A DNA stretch of 34,383 nucleotides, taken from the NCBI GenBank assembly GCA_002298995.1, contig DBMO01000042.1, positions 1-34,383 of the forward strand. Direction: 5' to 3'. The position numbers were made by a program, and so were the translations under genes. This DNA comes from Desulfarculales bacterium UBA696 (GTDB lineage Bacteria > Desulfobacterota > Syntrophobacteria > Syntrophobacterales > Syntrophobacteraceae). Shown piece by piece: positions 23,238 to 32,285 of the stretch (positions are counted from its first letter, which is position 1; every line of letters begins with the position of its first letter). Under the pieces are notes generated by a model, which worked only from the letters and a program-made list of their open reading frames with translations, was not told the origin of the DNA and did not search any database.

Positions 23238-26144
23238 ATGATCGAAAAAGCCGCTAAAATACTGAAGAGCGTTTTCGGTTACGATGAGTTCATATCGCTC
23301 CAGCAAGAAGTTATCCAAAATGTGCTTGGCGGCGCGGACACCCTGGCCGTCATGCCGACCGGTGGAGGCAAGTCCGTTTGCTACCAGGTCCCGGCGCTGC
23401 TGTTCGAGGGTACCACGGTTGTCGTCTCGCCTCTTATCTCGCTCATGAAAGACCAGGTCGAGCAACTCGCCGAGCTTTCCATTCCATCGGCCATGCTAAA
23501 CAGTGCCTTGCCCGCCCATGAATACCGCAAAACCGTCGGGATGATCCAGAGCGGAGCGTTGAGACTGCTCTACGTCGCCCCTGAAACGATACTTAAGCCG
23601 AGGGTGCTGGCCCTTCTACGGGCTGCCCGCGTGCCGCTTCTCGCAATCGACGAGGCCCATTGCATCTCGGAATGGGGACCTGATTTCCGACCCGAATACC
23701 GCCGGCTGACCGAAGCGCGGGAGTGCATGCCGGGGGCGGTTTGCATCGCCCTGACCGCCACCGCGACGCCAAGGGTGAGGGCCGACATAGCGGCAAGCCT
23801 TGGATTTAGCGACTCGAACCAGTTCGTGGCAAGTTTTAACCGGGAAAACCTGTTGCTTCGGGTCGTCCCTAAGGATAATGCCTTCAGGCAAACCGTTGAG
23901 CTGCTGAAAAAGTTCCCCAATGATTCCGGAATCATCTATTGCATGACCCGCAAGGGGGTTGACGACCTTTGCGCCGCGCTCCTGGCAAAGGGATTTTCAG
24001 CCTGCCCATATCACGCCGGTTTGGGCGAAGCGGAGCGAAGCCTCAACCAGGAACGCTTCGTTAGAGACGAGGTCCGGGTAATAGTTGCAACCATCGCTTT
24101 TGGCATGGGAATAAATAAATCGAATGTGCGCTTTGTCCTCCACTATGACCTGCCTCGTAGCATCGAGAGCTATTACCAGGAAATCGGCCGGGCCGGCCGG
24201 GACGGCATGAAATCGGAGTGCCTGCTGCTTTTTTCTGCCGCCGATATGGTGAGAATAAGGAACCTTATAAAGCAAAAAGAAGGGACCGAGCGGCGTGCCG
24301 CGCAAATGCAGGTAAACGCCATGGTCGAGTTCGCCGAAACCGAAGCATGCAGGCGAGTGCCTCTCCTTGGCTATTTCGGCGAAACGTTTCCAGCCGGCGG
24401 GTGCGGCGGCATGTGCGACAACTGCCTCGACGACGGCCGGGAACTGGTTGACGTCACCGTGGCCGCTCAGAAATTCCTGTCGTGCATCTGGCGAACGGGC
24501 GAACGCTTCGGGGCGGTGCACGTAATAGATGTGCTTCGGGGATCAAAATCAGCCAGGGTTATGCGACTGGGGCACCAAAAACTCTCGACCTACGGCATTG
24601 GCACGGAATACACCGCGGCACAATGGCGCCAGATTGCCCGACAGTTCGTTCATCAGGGGCTGGCGGAGCGGGACCGCGAATCGGGCGGACTTAGCCTTAC
24701 GCCTCAAGCCCGGGAAATCTTTCGCGGCAACCGATTGGTTTTTGCAAAACTCGATGCCCCCGAACCTCCCCAGAGCGTGCAAAAGCCCTCAGAAGCCGGC
24801 GAAGCACCGGTCGAAGGATCGGAGTTCCAATACGATACTCAGCTCTTCGAGATCCTCCGGGCCAAGCGAAGGGAAACGGCATCTGCCGCGGCTGTGCCTC
24901 CGTATGTGATCTTTTCCGACAGGACCCTTGCGGAAATGGCGGCATATTTTCCCCAAACCAGCGCGAGCATGGAGCATATCCACGGCGTCGGCGAAGCAAA
25001 ACTCGAAAAATACGGCGATATCTTTAGCTCGGTAATAGCGGATTACTGCCTGCCTCGAGGAATTGAGGAGAAAAGACATCCTACTGTCGTGAAAAAGCCC
25101 TCCAGGCATGCAAAGAGCGGCAGCCTTAGAATGGAGCTTATCGGTGAGGCTTTCAATTCGGGAATGCCGTTGGAAGAACTCGCAAATAAATTCAATATCA
25201 AACCGGAAACGGTGCTAAATCACCTCTGGAGATATCTTCTGGAGGGCAGGCCGGTGAGCGCCCAGAGGATTCGTGAGCTTATCACCATTCCGGGTCCCTT
25301 GCTCGAAGAGGCCCTGGCGGCCCTTGACCGGCTTGGAACAAGATATCTCAAGCCCATTTACGAGGCGCTGGACGAGCGGGTTTCCTACGACGAGCTAAGA
25401 TTAATCCGCATGCACTACCTGGCTCTTTGCGGGCCATCGATCCCGGACAAAAAAACCGAGGCCGCAAGGACCGCCGGCATCGTTTGCCTGGCAAACTCGC
25501 GCAAGTACTCCGGCCGCTGTATCGCCGGAAAAGAAATTCTTCCGGCAGGTATCGGCGGCTGGATAAGGCCGATTGGGCAAGCGGCAACCGGGGAGCTTTC
25601 ACTCAGCGAAATTATGCTTCACACGGGAGCGGAACCCGCGCTGCTGGACATTATCGGCCTTAGAGTAGGGGAAGAGTCCCGCACATACTCATACCAGCCC
25701 GAGAATCGCTTTTGCGGCAACGGCTGGTCCTTTGACGGCACTCTGCCCCGGTCGAGCCTCTCGGAGCTGGTAGACGACGTCGATCTGCTGTGGATAAACG
25801 GGTATCAGAGCTATAACGGTATAAACGACCGTATTCCCATTGAGTTGGTCGAGCAGCACATCACCTCGTCCCTGCTTTTCGTCCCGGTTGAGGACCTGCA
25901 TATAATCGCAGGCAAGGACGTGCGGGGGCTATCGAAAATCTGGGCGGATTTCCATCATAAAGCGGTAAAATACCGCCTGCACGTGACCGACCCTGTAATC
26001 GAAGCTGAATACATGACCAGGAACTTTGGCCGCTACCCGGTGGACGATCCGGCGGCGTACCTGACGCTCAGCATCGGAGAACCTTTCGAGGGTTTTTGCT
26101 ATAAGCTCGCGGCGGCAGTATTGTTGTCCAAAAATCAAAAGTAG
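23238..26144 (+). CDS. recQ: RecQ helicase with extra HTH and C-terminal dual-OB-like domain
   Basis: A 968-residue superfamily 2 3'-5' DNA helicase, far longer than E. coli RecQ (about 610). Order: helicase core with Walker A TGGGKS (41-46) and DEAH (138-141), motif VI QEIGRAGRDG; RQC zinc site (Cys371, 389, 393, 396) and winged helix to about 500; HRDC about 535-605; HTH_40-type helical domain about 628-725; then an additional domain about 747-965 beginning IVCLANSRKYSGRC, with GGWIRP, YQPEN and LHVTDP motifs. The last resembles what I recall as a dual-OB domain seen in prokaryotic conflict-linked genes; this is from memory. ATG 23238 has a weak ribosome site. It heads an operon with two DUF488 genes, the first starting 16 nt past the stop. 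Confidence 0.92.
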   Translation: MIEKAAKILKSVFGYDEFISLQQEVIQNVLGGADTLAVMPTGGGKSVCYQVPALLFEGTTVVVSPLISLMKDQVEQLAELSIPSAMLNSALPAHEYRKTVGMIQSGALRLLYVAPETILKPRVLALLRAARVPLLAIDEAHCISEWGPDFRPEYRRLTEARECMPGAVCIALTATATPRVRADIAASLGFSDSNQFVASFNRENLLLRVVPKDNAFRQTVELLKKFPNDSGIIYCMTRKGVDDLCAALLAKGFSACPYHAGLGEAERSLNQERFVRDEVRVIVATIAFGMGINKSNVRFVLHYDLPRSIESYYQEIGRAGRDGMKSECLLLFSAADMVRIRNLIKQKEGTERRAAQMQVNAMVEFAETEACRRVPLLGYFGETFPAGGCGGMCDNCLDDGRELVDVTVAAQKFLSCIWRTGERFGAVHVIDVLRGSKSARVMRLGHQKLSTYGIGTEYTAAQWRQIARQFVHQGLAERDRESGGLSLTPQAREIFRGNRLVFAKLDAPEPPQSVQKPSEAGEAPVEGSEFQYDTQLFEILRAKRRETASAAAVPPYVIFSDRTLAEMAAYFPQTSASMEHIHGVGEAKLEKYGDIFSSVIADYCLPRGIEEKRHPTVVKKPSRHAKSGSLRMELIGEAFNSGMPLEELANKFNIKPETVLNHLWRYLLEGRPVSAQRIRELITIPGPLLEEALAALDRLGTRYLKPIYEALDERVSYDELRLIRMHYLALCGPSIPDKKTEAARTAGIVCLANSRKYSGRCIAGKEILPAGIGGWIRPIGQAATGELSLSEIMLHTGAEPALLDIIGLRVGEESRTYSYQPENRFCGNGWSFDGTLPRSSLSELVDDVDLLWINGYQSYNGINDRIPIELVEQHITSSLLFVPVEDLHIIAGKDVRGLSKIWADFHHKAVKYRLHVTDPVIEAEYMTRNFGRYPVDDPAAYLTLSIGEPFEGFCYKLAAAVLLSKNQK

Positions 26145-26160
26145 GCGGGAAGAGCGGCTA

Positions 26161-26778
26161 ATGGATAAGTTGTTCACAATAGGGCACTCGAACCATGAAA
26201 TCGGCCGGTTCGTCGAACTTTTGAAAATGCATGCAATAGGGGCGGTCTGCGACGTCCGCTCCAGCCCTTACAGCCAGTATAATCCTCAGTACAATAGCGA
26301 GCTGCTCCAAAAATCCCTCAGGGAAAACGGTATCGCCTATGTTTATCTGGGCGATCTCCTGGGGCCGCGAAGCAACGACCCCGCCTGCTACGTCGACGGG
26401 AAAGCGCAGTATTCCCGTCTCGCCAAATCGGAAATCTTCCGGTCGGGCCTCGACAGGCTGCGCTCTGGGATGAAGACCTACCGGATCTCTTTAATGTGTT
26501 CGGAAAAAGACCCCATCGCCTGTCACCGCATGATCCTCATCTGCAGGACCCTTCGATCCGAGCCCTTCGAGATCAGCCATATCCTGGAAGATGGACAAAC
26601 CGAGTCCCTTCGCGAATCCGAACAGCGTCTCATTAAAGAACTCAAAATCGCGCAGCTTCGCCTTTTCGAGCGCCCCGAAGACCTCATCGAGCGCGCCTAC
26701 GACACCCAGGCGGAGCGAATCGCATACGTCCGTGACGACGACCGGTCCGAACTCGAAGAATTACGGGGGGAGGGGTGA
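26161..26778 (+). CDS. DUF488 family protein, first copy
   Basis: A 205-residue soluble protein of family DUF488 (PF04343). Hallmarks are LFTIGHSNH at the N-terminus (TIGHSNH 6-12), DVRSSP (31-36) and MCSEKDPIACHR (Cys113, Glu115, Cys121, His122, Arg123), where the C-x-E and CHR residues look like an active or metal site. The family's biochemical function is not established as far as I know. After about residue 145 it has a charged helical extension that the second copy lacks. The ATG follows GGAAG; it sits 16 nt after recQ and overlaps the next gene, so all three are probably co-translated. Its work presumably depends on, or feeds, the RecQ fusion. Confidence 0.9.
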   Translation: MDKLFTIGHSNHEIGRFVELLKMHAIGAVCDVRSSPYSQYNPQYNSELLQKSLRENGIAYVYLGDLLGPRSNDPACYVDGKAQYSRLAKSEIFRSGLDRLRSGMKTYRISLMCSEKDPIACHRMILICRTLRSEPFEISHILEDGQTESLRESEQRLIKELKIAQLRLFERPEDLIERAYDTQAERIAYVRDDDRSELEELRGEG

Positions 26779-27233
26779 TGGCAACCAAGCCCGGAATAAA
26801 GCTCTACACCATCGGTTTTACAAAGAAATCGGCTGAGGAGTTCTTCGGCCTGCTCAAAAACGCGGGCGTTGAGCGGGTCATAGACGTGCGGCTAAACAAC
26901 GTCTCGCAACTTGCAGGCTTTGCCAAGCGAGACGACCTGCGCTATTTCCTGAAAGAAATCTGCCATGCCGACTATCTGCACATGCCCGATCTCGCGCCAA
27001 CTAAGGAACTCCTGGACAATGTTCGAAAAGACGGCGTTGCCTGGTCCACATACGAAAAGGATTTCCTGCGGCTGATTAATAACAGGAAAATCGAGAAGCT
27101 CTTGTCTAAAAAGAGCGCTGGCCAGGCCTGCCTCCTCTGCAGCGAGGAAACCCCCGACCACTGCCACCGAAGACTTGTTGCTGAATATCTGGCTGAAAAA
27201 TGGGGTGGTGTGGAAATTGTTCATCTGGTGTGA
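26778..27233 (+). CDS. DUF488 family protein, second copy
   Basis: A 151-residue DUF488 protein with TIGFTKK (11-17), DVRLNN (36-41) and CSEETPDHCHRR (Cys121, Glu123, Cys129, His130, Arg131). It keeps the Cys/Glu/CHR set of the first copy but is otherwise highly diverged and is the short form of the family, so the pair looks like two specialised partners, not a recent duplication. ATG 26778 shares its A with the preceding TGA (TGATG), with a strong G-rich ribosome site upstream; GTG 26775 is possible. Confidence 0.9.
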   Translation: MATKPGIKLYTIGFTKKSAEEFFGLLKNAGVERVIDVRLNNVSQLAGFAKRDDLRYFLKEICHADYLHMPDLAPTKELLDNVRKDGVAWSTYEKDFLRLINNRKIEKLLSKKSAGQACLLCSEETPDHCHRRLVAEYLAEKWGGVEIVHLV

Positions 27234-27286
27234 TTACCTGAATGCAGTTAAGCCGGTGCATCTTTCCACAGAGGTAAAGCTGTAGT

Positions 27287-27478
27287 ATGAAAGTAAAAGA
27301 GCTGATTAAATTGCTTGAAGCAGATGGATGGAAGCAAGTGCGTATGAAAGGGAGCCATCGACAGTTCCGCCATTTGTCAAAACATGGTACGATAACTGTT
27401 GCAGGAAAGGCCAATGTGGACCTTCCGGCGGGTACTCTATCGACCATTCTGAAAAAGGCTGATCTAGAAGTAAATTGA
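27287..27478 (+). CDS. hicA: HicA family mRNA interferase toxin
   Basis: A 63-residue protein of the HicA family (PF07927), a small dsRNA-binding-like fold that cleaves mRNA. It shows LIKLLEADGW, the GSHRQFRH segment with the catalytic His, ITVAGKANVDLPAGTLSTILKKA, all typical. It starts 53 nt after the second DUF488 stop, leaving room for its own promoter, although read-through from the recQ operon is possible. hicB follows after 14 nt. Confidence 0.93.
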   Translation: MKVKELIKLLEADGWKQVRMKGSHRQFRHLSKHGTITVAGKANVDLPAGTLSTILKKADLEVN

Positions 27479-27492
27479 GTCCGGAGGCATTA

Positions 27493-27708
27493 ATGAAATA
27501 CATGGTCGTTATGGAAAAAGGTGAGACGAGCTACGGAGCACATGTACCCGATCTGCCGGGATGCATAGCTGTTGGAGAAACTCGGGAAGAAGCTCTTGAA
27601 CTCATTAAGGAAGCCATTGAATTCCATATAGAGGGACTAAGAGAAGCGGGTGAACCTGTTCCTTCACCTTCCTCGTTTGGCGAATATGTTGAAGTAAACG
27701 CGGCCTGA
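27493..27708 (+). CDS. hicB: HicB family antitoxin
   Basis: A 71-residue HicB antitoxin: YMVVMEKGETSYGAHVPDLPGC then VGETREEALELIKEAIEFHIEGL is the family's degraded RNase H-like fold. It neutralises HicA. The protein is short and ends without a clear DNA-binding domain, so autoregulation would have to work through a minimal C-terminus or not at all. ATG 27493 follows GGAGG at 5 nt. It converges with the AddA-like gene, leaving only 18 nt between stops. Confidence 0.93.
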   Translation: MKYMVVMEKGETSYGAHVPDLPGCIAVGETREEALELIKEAIEFHIEGLREAGEPVPSPSSFGEYVEVNAA

Positions 27709-27726
27709 TTTGCTTCGGGAGCACTA

Positions 27727-30700
27727 CTAGCTTACTTTTCCCATCTTCCGCAGAGCCGTCCAGTAGATAAAAACCTCAATTTCCTCTTCTCTTACTCCCT
27801 TTAGCTTTGCCCACATTTCCCGATAAGCAAGAAGTTGCGGCCTGTAGAGGTCCATTTCGCGGCGGCGGAAATCCAGGGTTGATTCGCCTTCGGCGGGGCG
27901 GGAGGTTTTGAAATCGAGCAGGTTCCATTTGCCCTCTATTTTTGCAGCCAGATCAATAATGCCGGATAAGAGGGTTTCAGGGGCGTGGATCGATTCAAGA
28001 GCGTACTCGACCTTCAGGTTCTCGGGCGAAACGGCGTAAAATTGCGCCAGCCAGGGATCAGACGTGCAGGTTTGCACTTCTGCCAAGACATCCCTGCTCA
28101 CTGCCTGGGCTGACTCGTCCACTCCCGCCTGCCGCAGGAAAGCAGAGGTTTTTTCTAAAGACGGCATGCCTGCCCCTGGGAGTTTTCCCTGTGTTTCTCT
28201 GGCGAACTCAGCAAGCAGCCTGTGTATCAGCGTGCCCCTGAGCGCCGCCGAGCACGGGGCGGCCATTGTTTTTGTTTGTCCGATTGCCTGTCCGCTTCCT
28301 CCGCCTTCGACGCCGGCTGCCGGTGAGAAGTCAACCAACGACGAGGGCGAGACCACTTTGAATGGAGATTTTTCGCGCTCGAAAGCGGCGGGCCGGATCT
28401 CCACCGGCGGTGTTTCCCGATGCGTCTCCGCAATCTCCGGGCTGCCAGGCTCCACCAGCACTGAAAAAGATCCGTCCTCGCTAGTTACTGTTTGCCGCAA
28501 TTGATCGAGAAATTCCGATTCCACGCCTCCGTCCTCAGGGATATTCATATCGCCGAGGCCGGCGATCTCGTCCAGGCAGTAGTGCGCGTTCAGCCACCCG
28601 AGCGGGGTGTCCTTCCCGGCGGCAAATCCGGCGCCGCTTTTCCTTGCCAAAGCGCTCATGACCAGTTCGCTTCGGGCGCGGGTGGCGGCGACGTAGAACA
28701 GGCGCTTCGACTCCCCAAGTTTACGCTGGGAGCGGAGTTTTCGCAGAAGGTTATAGAGAGGATCTTCCTCACCCATCAAGCGGTCGGGCCTGGGGGCAAG
28801 CAGGTAGTCGCCCGACCCCGGCATTGGTTCAAGCATGTACGGGGGCGGCTGCCCTTTCTTGCCGGCTGCCGGGTTCCAGTCCATATATGGAATGAAAACC
28901 GTATCGAATTCCAACCCCTTTGCGCCGTGGACGGTCATGATGGATACGTTCGAGAGCGCGGTGTCGGGATCCACCGGCTCATAGGCGCTTTCAAGGAGCT
29001 GTTCGAGCTTCGTGAGCGTGCCTACGGGCTCGCCCTGCTCCGCCTCCCTCACCATGTCCAGGAAGCGCCGGCAGCAGTTGAGGCCGCGGCTTCCCCACCT
29101 CTTCCCTGTGATTTCGGTTCCCCCCAGCTCAAGCCAGGCCGATTCGACAACCCTCCAGAACGGCTCGTGCCCAATGCTTCGCCAGGCTGTGCCCAGGGCG
29201 TCCCAAAAGCGTTTTACCTCGCCGTCCTTTTCCGCGAAGCAGCGTATCTTTTCCACCCACGGCTCGGGTTCCTCGGCAGATATTGCCCGGATTCGGTCAA
29301 AATCGAGGAAGAGCCAGGGGCTTCGAAGCTGGGCGGCCCACGCCAGGTCGTCATGCGGCAAAACCATTGCCCGGCTAAGCGTCCTCAGTGCGCGAACCTC
29401 GGGGCGGCCGAGGAGCTTAAGACCTTCTTTTACCTGGACGGGTATTTTAAATTCCTGTAGCGCTTCGAGATATATGGGCAGGTGGGTCCGGGAAAAAAGA
29501 AGTATCCCGATTTCGTATGAGGGTCCATTTTTCTGGACTGCCGCCGCGACTTTTCCGGCAAGCCATCTTGCTTCCCGCCGCCTTGCACTCTCACGGTCGG
29601 GCCATTCGAGGAAGAGGGCCAGTTCCGGGACTTGAGCGGTACCGGCAGGCTTAAAATCCTCCGACGGCGGCCGCGGCACGGCGGGGCTGAAAGGGACTTC
29701 ATCGAAGTCCGGGTCGTGGCCGGCCATGACGGTCTGACCGAAAAGAGAGTTGCACCAGTCGATTAGGTAAGGCCGCGATCGGAAGTTGGTTTCGAGCACC
29801 AACGGTTCGAGTGCGACTTTTTCTCCGTCTTCGAGCGGCAGTCCGCGCGCGGCTTCCATGAAAAGCCTTACCTCGGCCTTGCGGAAAGCGTAGATCGACT
29901 GCTTCGGATCTCCGACCAGCAAAAGGGTGCGGCCGTCACCCCGGGTCCAACCGGCGCAGAGTTTTTTAAGCAGGTCCCATTGCCCGCGGCTCGTGTCCTG
30001 GAATTCATCCACCAGGATGTGGCGGATCTGCTGATCGAGGATCAGCTGGAGATCGGAGGGCTGCGAGGAGTCGAAAAGGCGAAGGGCGGCCATTTCGAGG
30101 GCCGCATAATCGAGTGAGCGCATCCCTCGGCAGCGGGCATCGAAACTGTCGAGCACGGCATGAAAGAGCAGTACCAGGTCCCAGAGGGTATCAGGGTCGC
30201 GAAGTGGAGAATCGATGCTTGGAAGCAGGCGCACGGCATGAAGCTTTTCGGCGGTTAGACAGGAGATGTCCTGGAAGGCCTCTCCCCAGCAGGTCTTTGC
30301 AAACCCGCTGTAGAAGCCTGCTTTAGGGCCGAGCTGCTTTTTTACGTCCCCGTTCTTGGTAAGGAGTGTATCGGCCAGGCAGATCCACTCGCCAATCGAT
30401 TCCCACTTCGGAGGCGGAATTCGGGCAGGAAGGGAACAGGCAGCAGAAGCGCCCGCGGCGCTGATATCCTCTAGAAACTGAGTCCATCCCCTTGCAAGGC
30501 TGCACGTCGCAAAATCTGCCGCAAGCGATTGCAGAGAATTTTCAATCAACCCGCGCACACGTTTGGAAAGGCGCCCATCCGACCTCTCGAACCCTAGCTC
30601 TCGAACCAGGTCGAGCATCCCTTCACGCCTTTGCAGGAGGTCCTCCATTTCGTCGGCCAAGTGACGCCATGAATTATTCAGGTAGAGCAGCCGGTTTTGA

Positions 30701-31224
30701 AGAGCGCCGCGGGCGGGATCGTCAGGATGGCGGCCGGCTATTTCCCGCAGGGCCGAATCGACCGTCTCACGCAGAAAGAACTGCTGCTCGTTATCGTCCA
30801 TGAGGGTGGAGCCGGGTGCGATCCCGGCTTCGAGCGGCGCCCGGGCGACCACGGAGTAGCAGAAGGAGTGAAAGGTTTGTATGCGAAGAATTTCCCCTGA
30901 AAGGAGCAGTTCCTTTATTTTTTCATGCGCGCAGAGGGCCTTGTCCGCGGATGCGAGCAGTTCGGCATCGGTTTCGTTTTCGGGAGCGGCCCCCTTTGCG
31001 GCAAGATTCAGAAATCGGCCCACCCTTTCCCGCATTTCCCCCGCCGCCTTGTTGGTAAAGGTAAGGGCCAGCACCTGCCGCGGGTGGTCAACCATCCCGA
31101 GCAGCTTGAGAAAGCGAGCTGTAAGAAGAGATGTCTTGCCCGATCCCGCCGGGGCTTCCAGGTGAAAACCCGAGGAAATGTCGAGCGCCCGCTCACGTTT
31201 TGCGGCATCGGCAAGGATGGTCAT
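27727..31224 (-). CDS. addA: AddA/RecB-like helicase-nuclease
   Basis: A 1165-residue UvrD-family helicase fused to a C-terminal RecB-type nuclease. Helicase motifs: APAGSGKTS (24-32), LTFTNKAAGEMRERV, HILVDEFQDTS, VGDPKQSIYAFRKAEV, ETNFRSRP, VSIMTVHGAKGLEFDTVF, ESKRLFYVAATRA. The nuclease domain (about 995-1160) shows RGTLIHRLLAEF (His1001), GIIDLAAK (Asp1091), LLDFKTS (Asp1104, Lys1106) and YRPQLLAY, so it appears catalytically complete. Such proteins resect double-strand breaks, usually with a second nuclease subunit, AddB. No addB lies next to it: the upstream neighbour is on the other strand. It converges with hicB. ATG 31224 has no strong ribosome site. Confidence 0.92.
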   Translation of the reverse strand: MTILADAAKRERALDISSGFHLEAPAGSGKTSLLTARFLKLLGMVDHPRQVLALTFTNKAAGEMRERVGRFLNLAAKGAAPENETDAELLASADKALCAHEKIKELLLSGEILRIQTFHSFCYSVVARAPLEAGIAPGSTLMDDNEQQFFLRETVDSALREIAGRHPDDPARGALQNRLLYLNNSWRHLADEMEDLLQRREGMLDLVRELGFERSDGRLSKRVRGLIENSLQSLAADFATCSLARGWTQFLEDISAAGASAACSLPARIPPPKWESIGEWICLADTLLTKNGDVKKQLGPKAGFYSGFAKTCWGEAFQDISCLTAEKLHAVRLLPSIDSPLRDPDTLWDLVLLFHAVLDSFDARCRGMRSLDYAALEMAALRLFDSSQPSDLQLILDQQIRHILVDEFQDTSRGQWDLLKKLCAGWTRGDGRTLLLVGDPKQSIYAFRKAEVRLFMEAARGLPLEDGEKVALEPLVLETNFRSRPYLIDWCNSLFGQTVMAGHDPDFDEVPFSPAVPRPPSEDFKPAGTAQVPELALFLEWPDRESARRREARWLAGKVAAAVQKNGPSYEIGILLFSRTHLPIYLEALQEFKIPVQVKEGLKLLGRPEVRALRTLSRAMVLPHDDLAWAAQLRSPWLFLDFDRIRAISAEEPEPWVEKIRCFAEKDGEVKRFWDALGTAWRSIGHEPFWRVVESAWLELGGTEITGKRWGSRGLNCCRRFLDMVREAEQGEPVGTLTKLEQLLESAYEPVDPDTALSNVSIMTVHGAKGLEFDTVFIPYMDWNPAAGKKGQPPPYMLEPMPGSGDYLLAPRPDRLMGEEDPLYNLLRKLRSQRKLGESKRLFYVAATRARSELVMSALARKSGAGFAAGKDTPLGWLNAHYCLDEIAGLGDMNIPEDGGVESEFLDQLRQTVTSEDGSFSVLVEPGSPEIAETHRETPPVEIRPAAFEREKSPFKVVSPSSLVDFSPAAGVEGGGSGQAIGQTKTMAAPCSAALRGTLIHRLLAEFARETQGKLPGAGMPSLEKTSAFLRQAGVDESAQAVSRDVLAEVQTCTSDPWLAQFYAVSPENLKVEYALESIHAPETLLSGIIDLAAKIEGKWNLLDFKTSRPAEGESTLDFRRREMDLYRPQLLAYREMWAKLKGVREEEIEVFIYWTALRKMGKVS

Positions 31225-31495
31225 AAGACTTGCGCTTTCTCTGCTTTTGTACTTTTATGACTACGAAATCGGCATTGTGGAACTTATTGAACCGCGATTT
31301 TGCTCCGCCTCCCCATGGAAACAAACTGACCCCGGAACCGGGATTCTAACCCAAAATACCATACCCCACAACCTGCCGCGAACAGCTTCCTCTATTTGCA
31401 CGGTTATCGAAAAGATGTAATTTTTCCAGGTAGTGACGGTTTTCCTGGGTCACGGTTCCAAGAGGGCCCATAGAACATCAGCAAAAGGATTTCCC

Positions 31496-32230
31496 ATGTT
31501 TAACAAGTTCAATTTCGTCTGGATCGTATTTCTGGCATGCCTTGCCTTGACAGGGGCAGCTGAAGCCCAGGATGCCGCTGAACTGACTCGCGTCTTCGAT
31601 GAGTACAACGCCGCAGCCAAAGCCGGGGATTTAAAAAAGATGCTCCCAATGCGCTCTGCCGAGCAGCAAAAGGATATCAGCAAGGAGATAGTGAAGAAAA
31701 AGGATCGCGAGTATTTCCTGCTGATCGCCCGCGCTCAAATACCGGAATCCTACGAGGTACAGCATGTTTCGCAGGCAGCCGGCGGCCAGAGCGCCACTCT
31801 CTATTTGCTCGCTCAATTTCCGGCAATGCGCGAGATAGAACGGCCGCGCACCCGCATGGAGGAGATGATTTCCTTCAAGAAAGAAAACGGCCGGTGGAAA
31901 ATCGATTCATCCATGCCCCTGGGAGATCCGGACAAGGTCAAACACCCCGGGGACCTGAGGTACGATCCCAGCAATGCCGATCTGGATGTTTCGGGTGAGA
32001 TTGGCGGCCGAATCGTGAAGAGCGAATTCTACCCGGATTACACGCTTGTAATCGTGCGTGTGATGGACGAGGAGAACGCGGTTTTTCTGCCCGCAAAAGA
32101 AAAGCTGCAGCAAGCTGGAATGCCGCCCGAAGACCTTGATCCGTGGAAAAACCACGAGTTCTCGGGCCATCCGCACAAAAACGACAAGCAGAAATTTTTC
32201 GCGACCGGCAGCAGGCTTATCGAAGAGTAA
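31496..32230 (+). CDS. Exported hypothetical protein
   Basis: A 244-residue protein with a clear Sec signal peptide (hydrophobic core 8-20, cleavage after AEA at 24). The mature part begins with a helical region (DAAELTRVFDEYNAAAKAGDLKKML) of the kind found in SnoaL/NTF2-like or DUF4878 proteins, then ENGRWKIDSS, which also fits an NTF2-like fold; the remaining 110 residues are unlike anything I recognise. ATG 31496 is chosen because AAAGGA lies upstream and the signal peptide starts there; the frame is open from 31433. It is alone on the plus strand, divergent from addA. Confidence 0.75.
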   Translation: MFNKFNFVWIVFLACLALTGAAEAQDAAELTRVFDEYNAAAKAGDLKKMLPMRSAEQQKDISKEIVKKKDREYFLLIARAQIPESYEVQHVSQAAGGQSATLYLLAQFPAMREIERPRTRMEEMISFKKENGRWKIDSSMPLGDPDKVKHPGDLRYDPSNADLDVSGEIGGRIVKSEFYPDYTLVIVRVMDEENAVFLPAKEKLQQAGMPPEDLDPWKNHEFSGHPHKNDKQKFFATGSRLIEE

Positions 32231-32285
32231 GCGGCCCTAAATGAACTGCCGCCGCCGCAACTCACGACAGGTCCTCGGATCTTCT

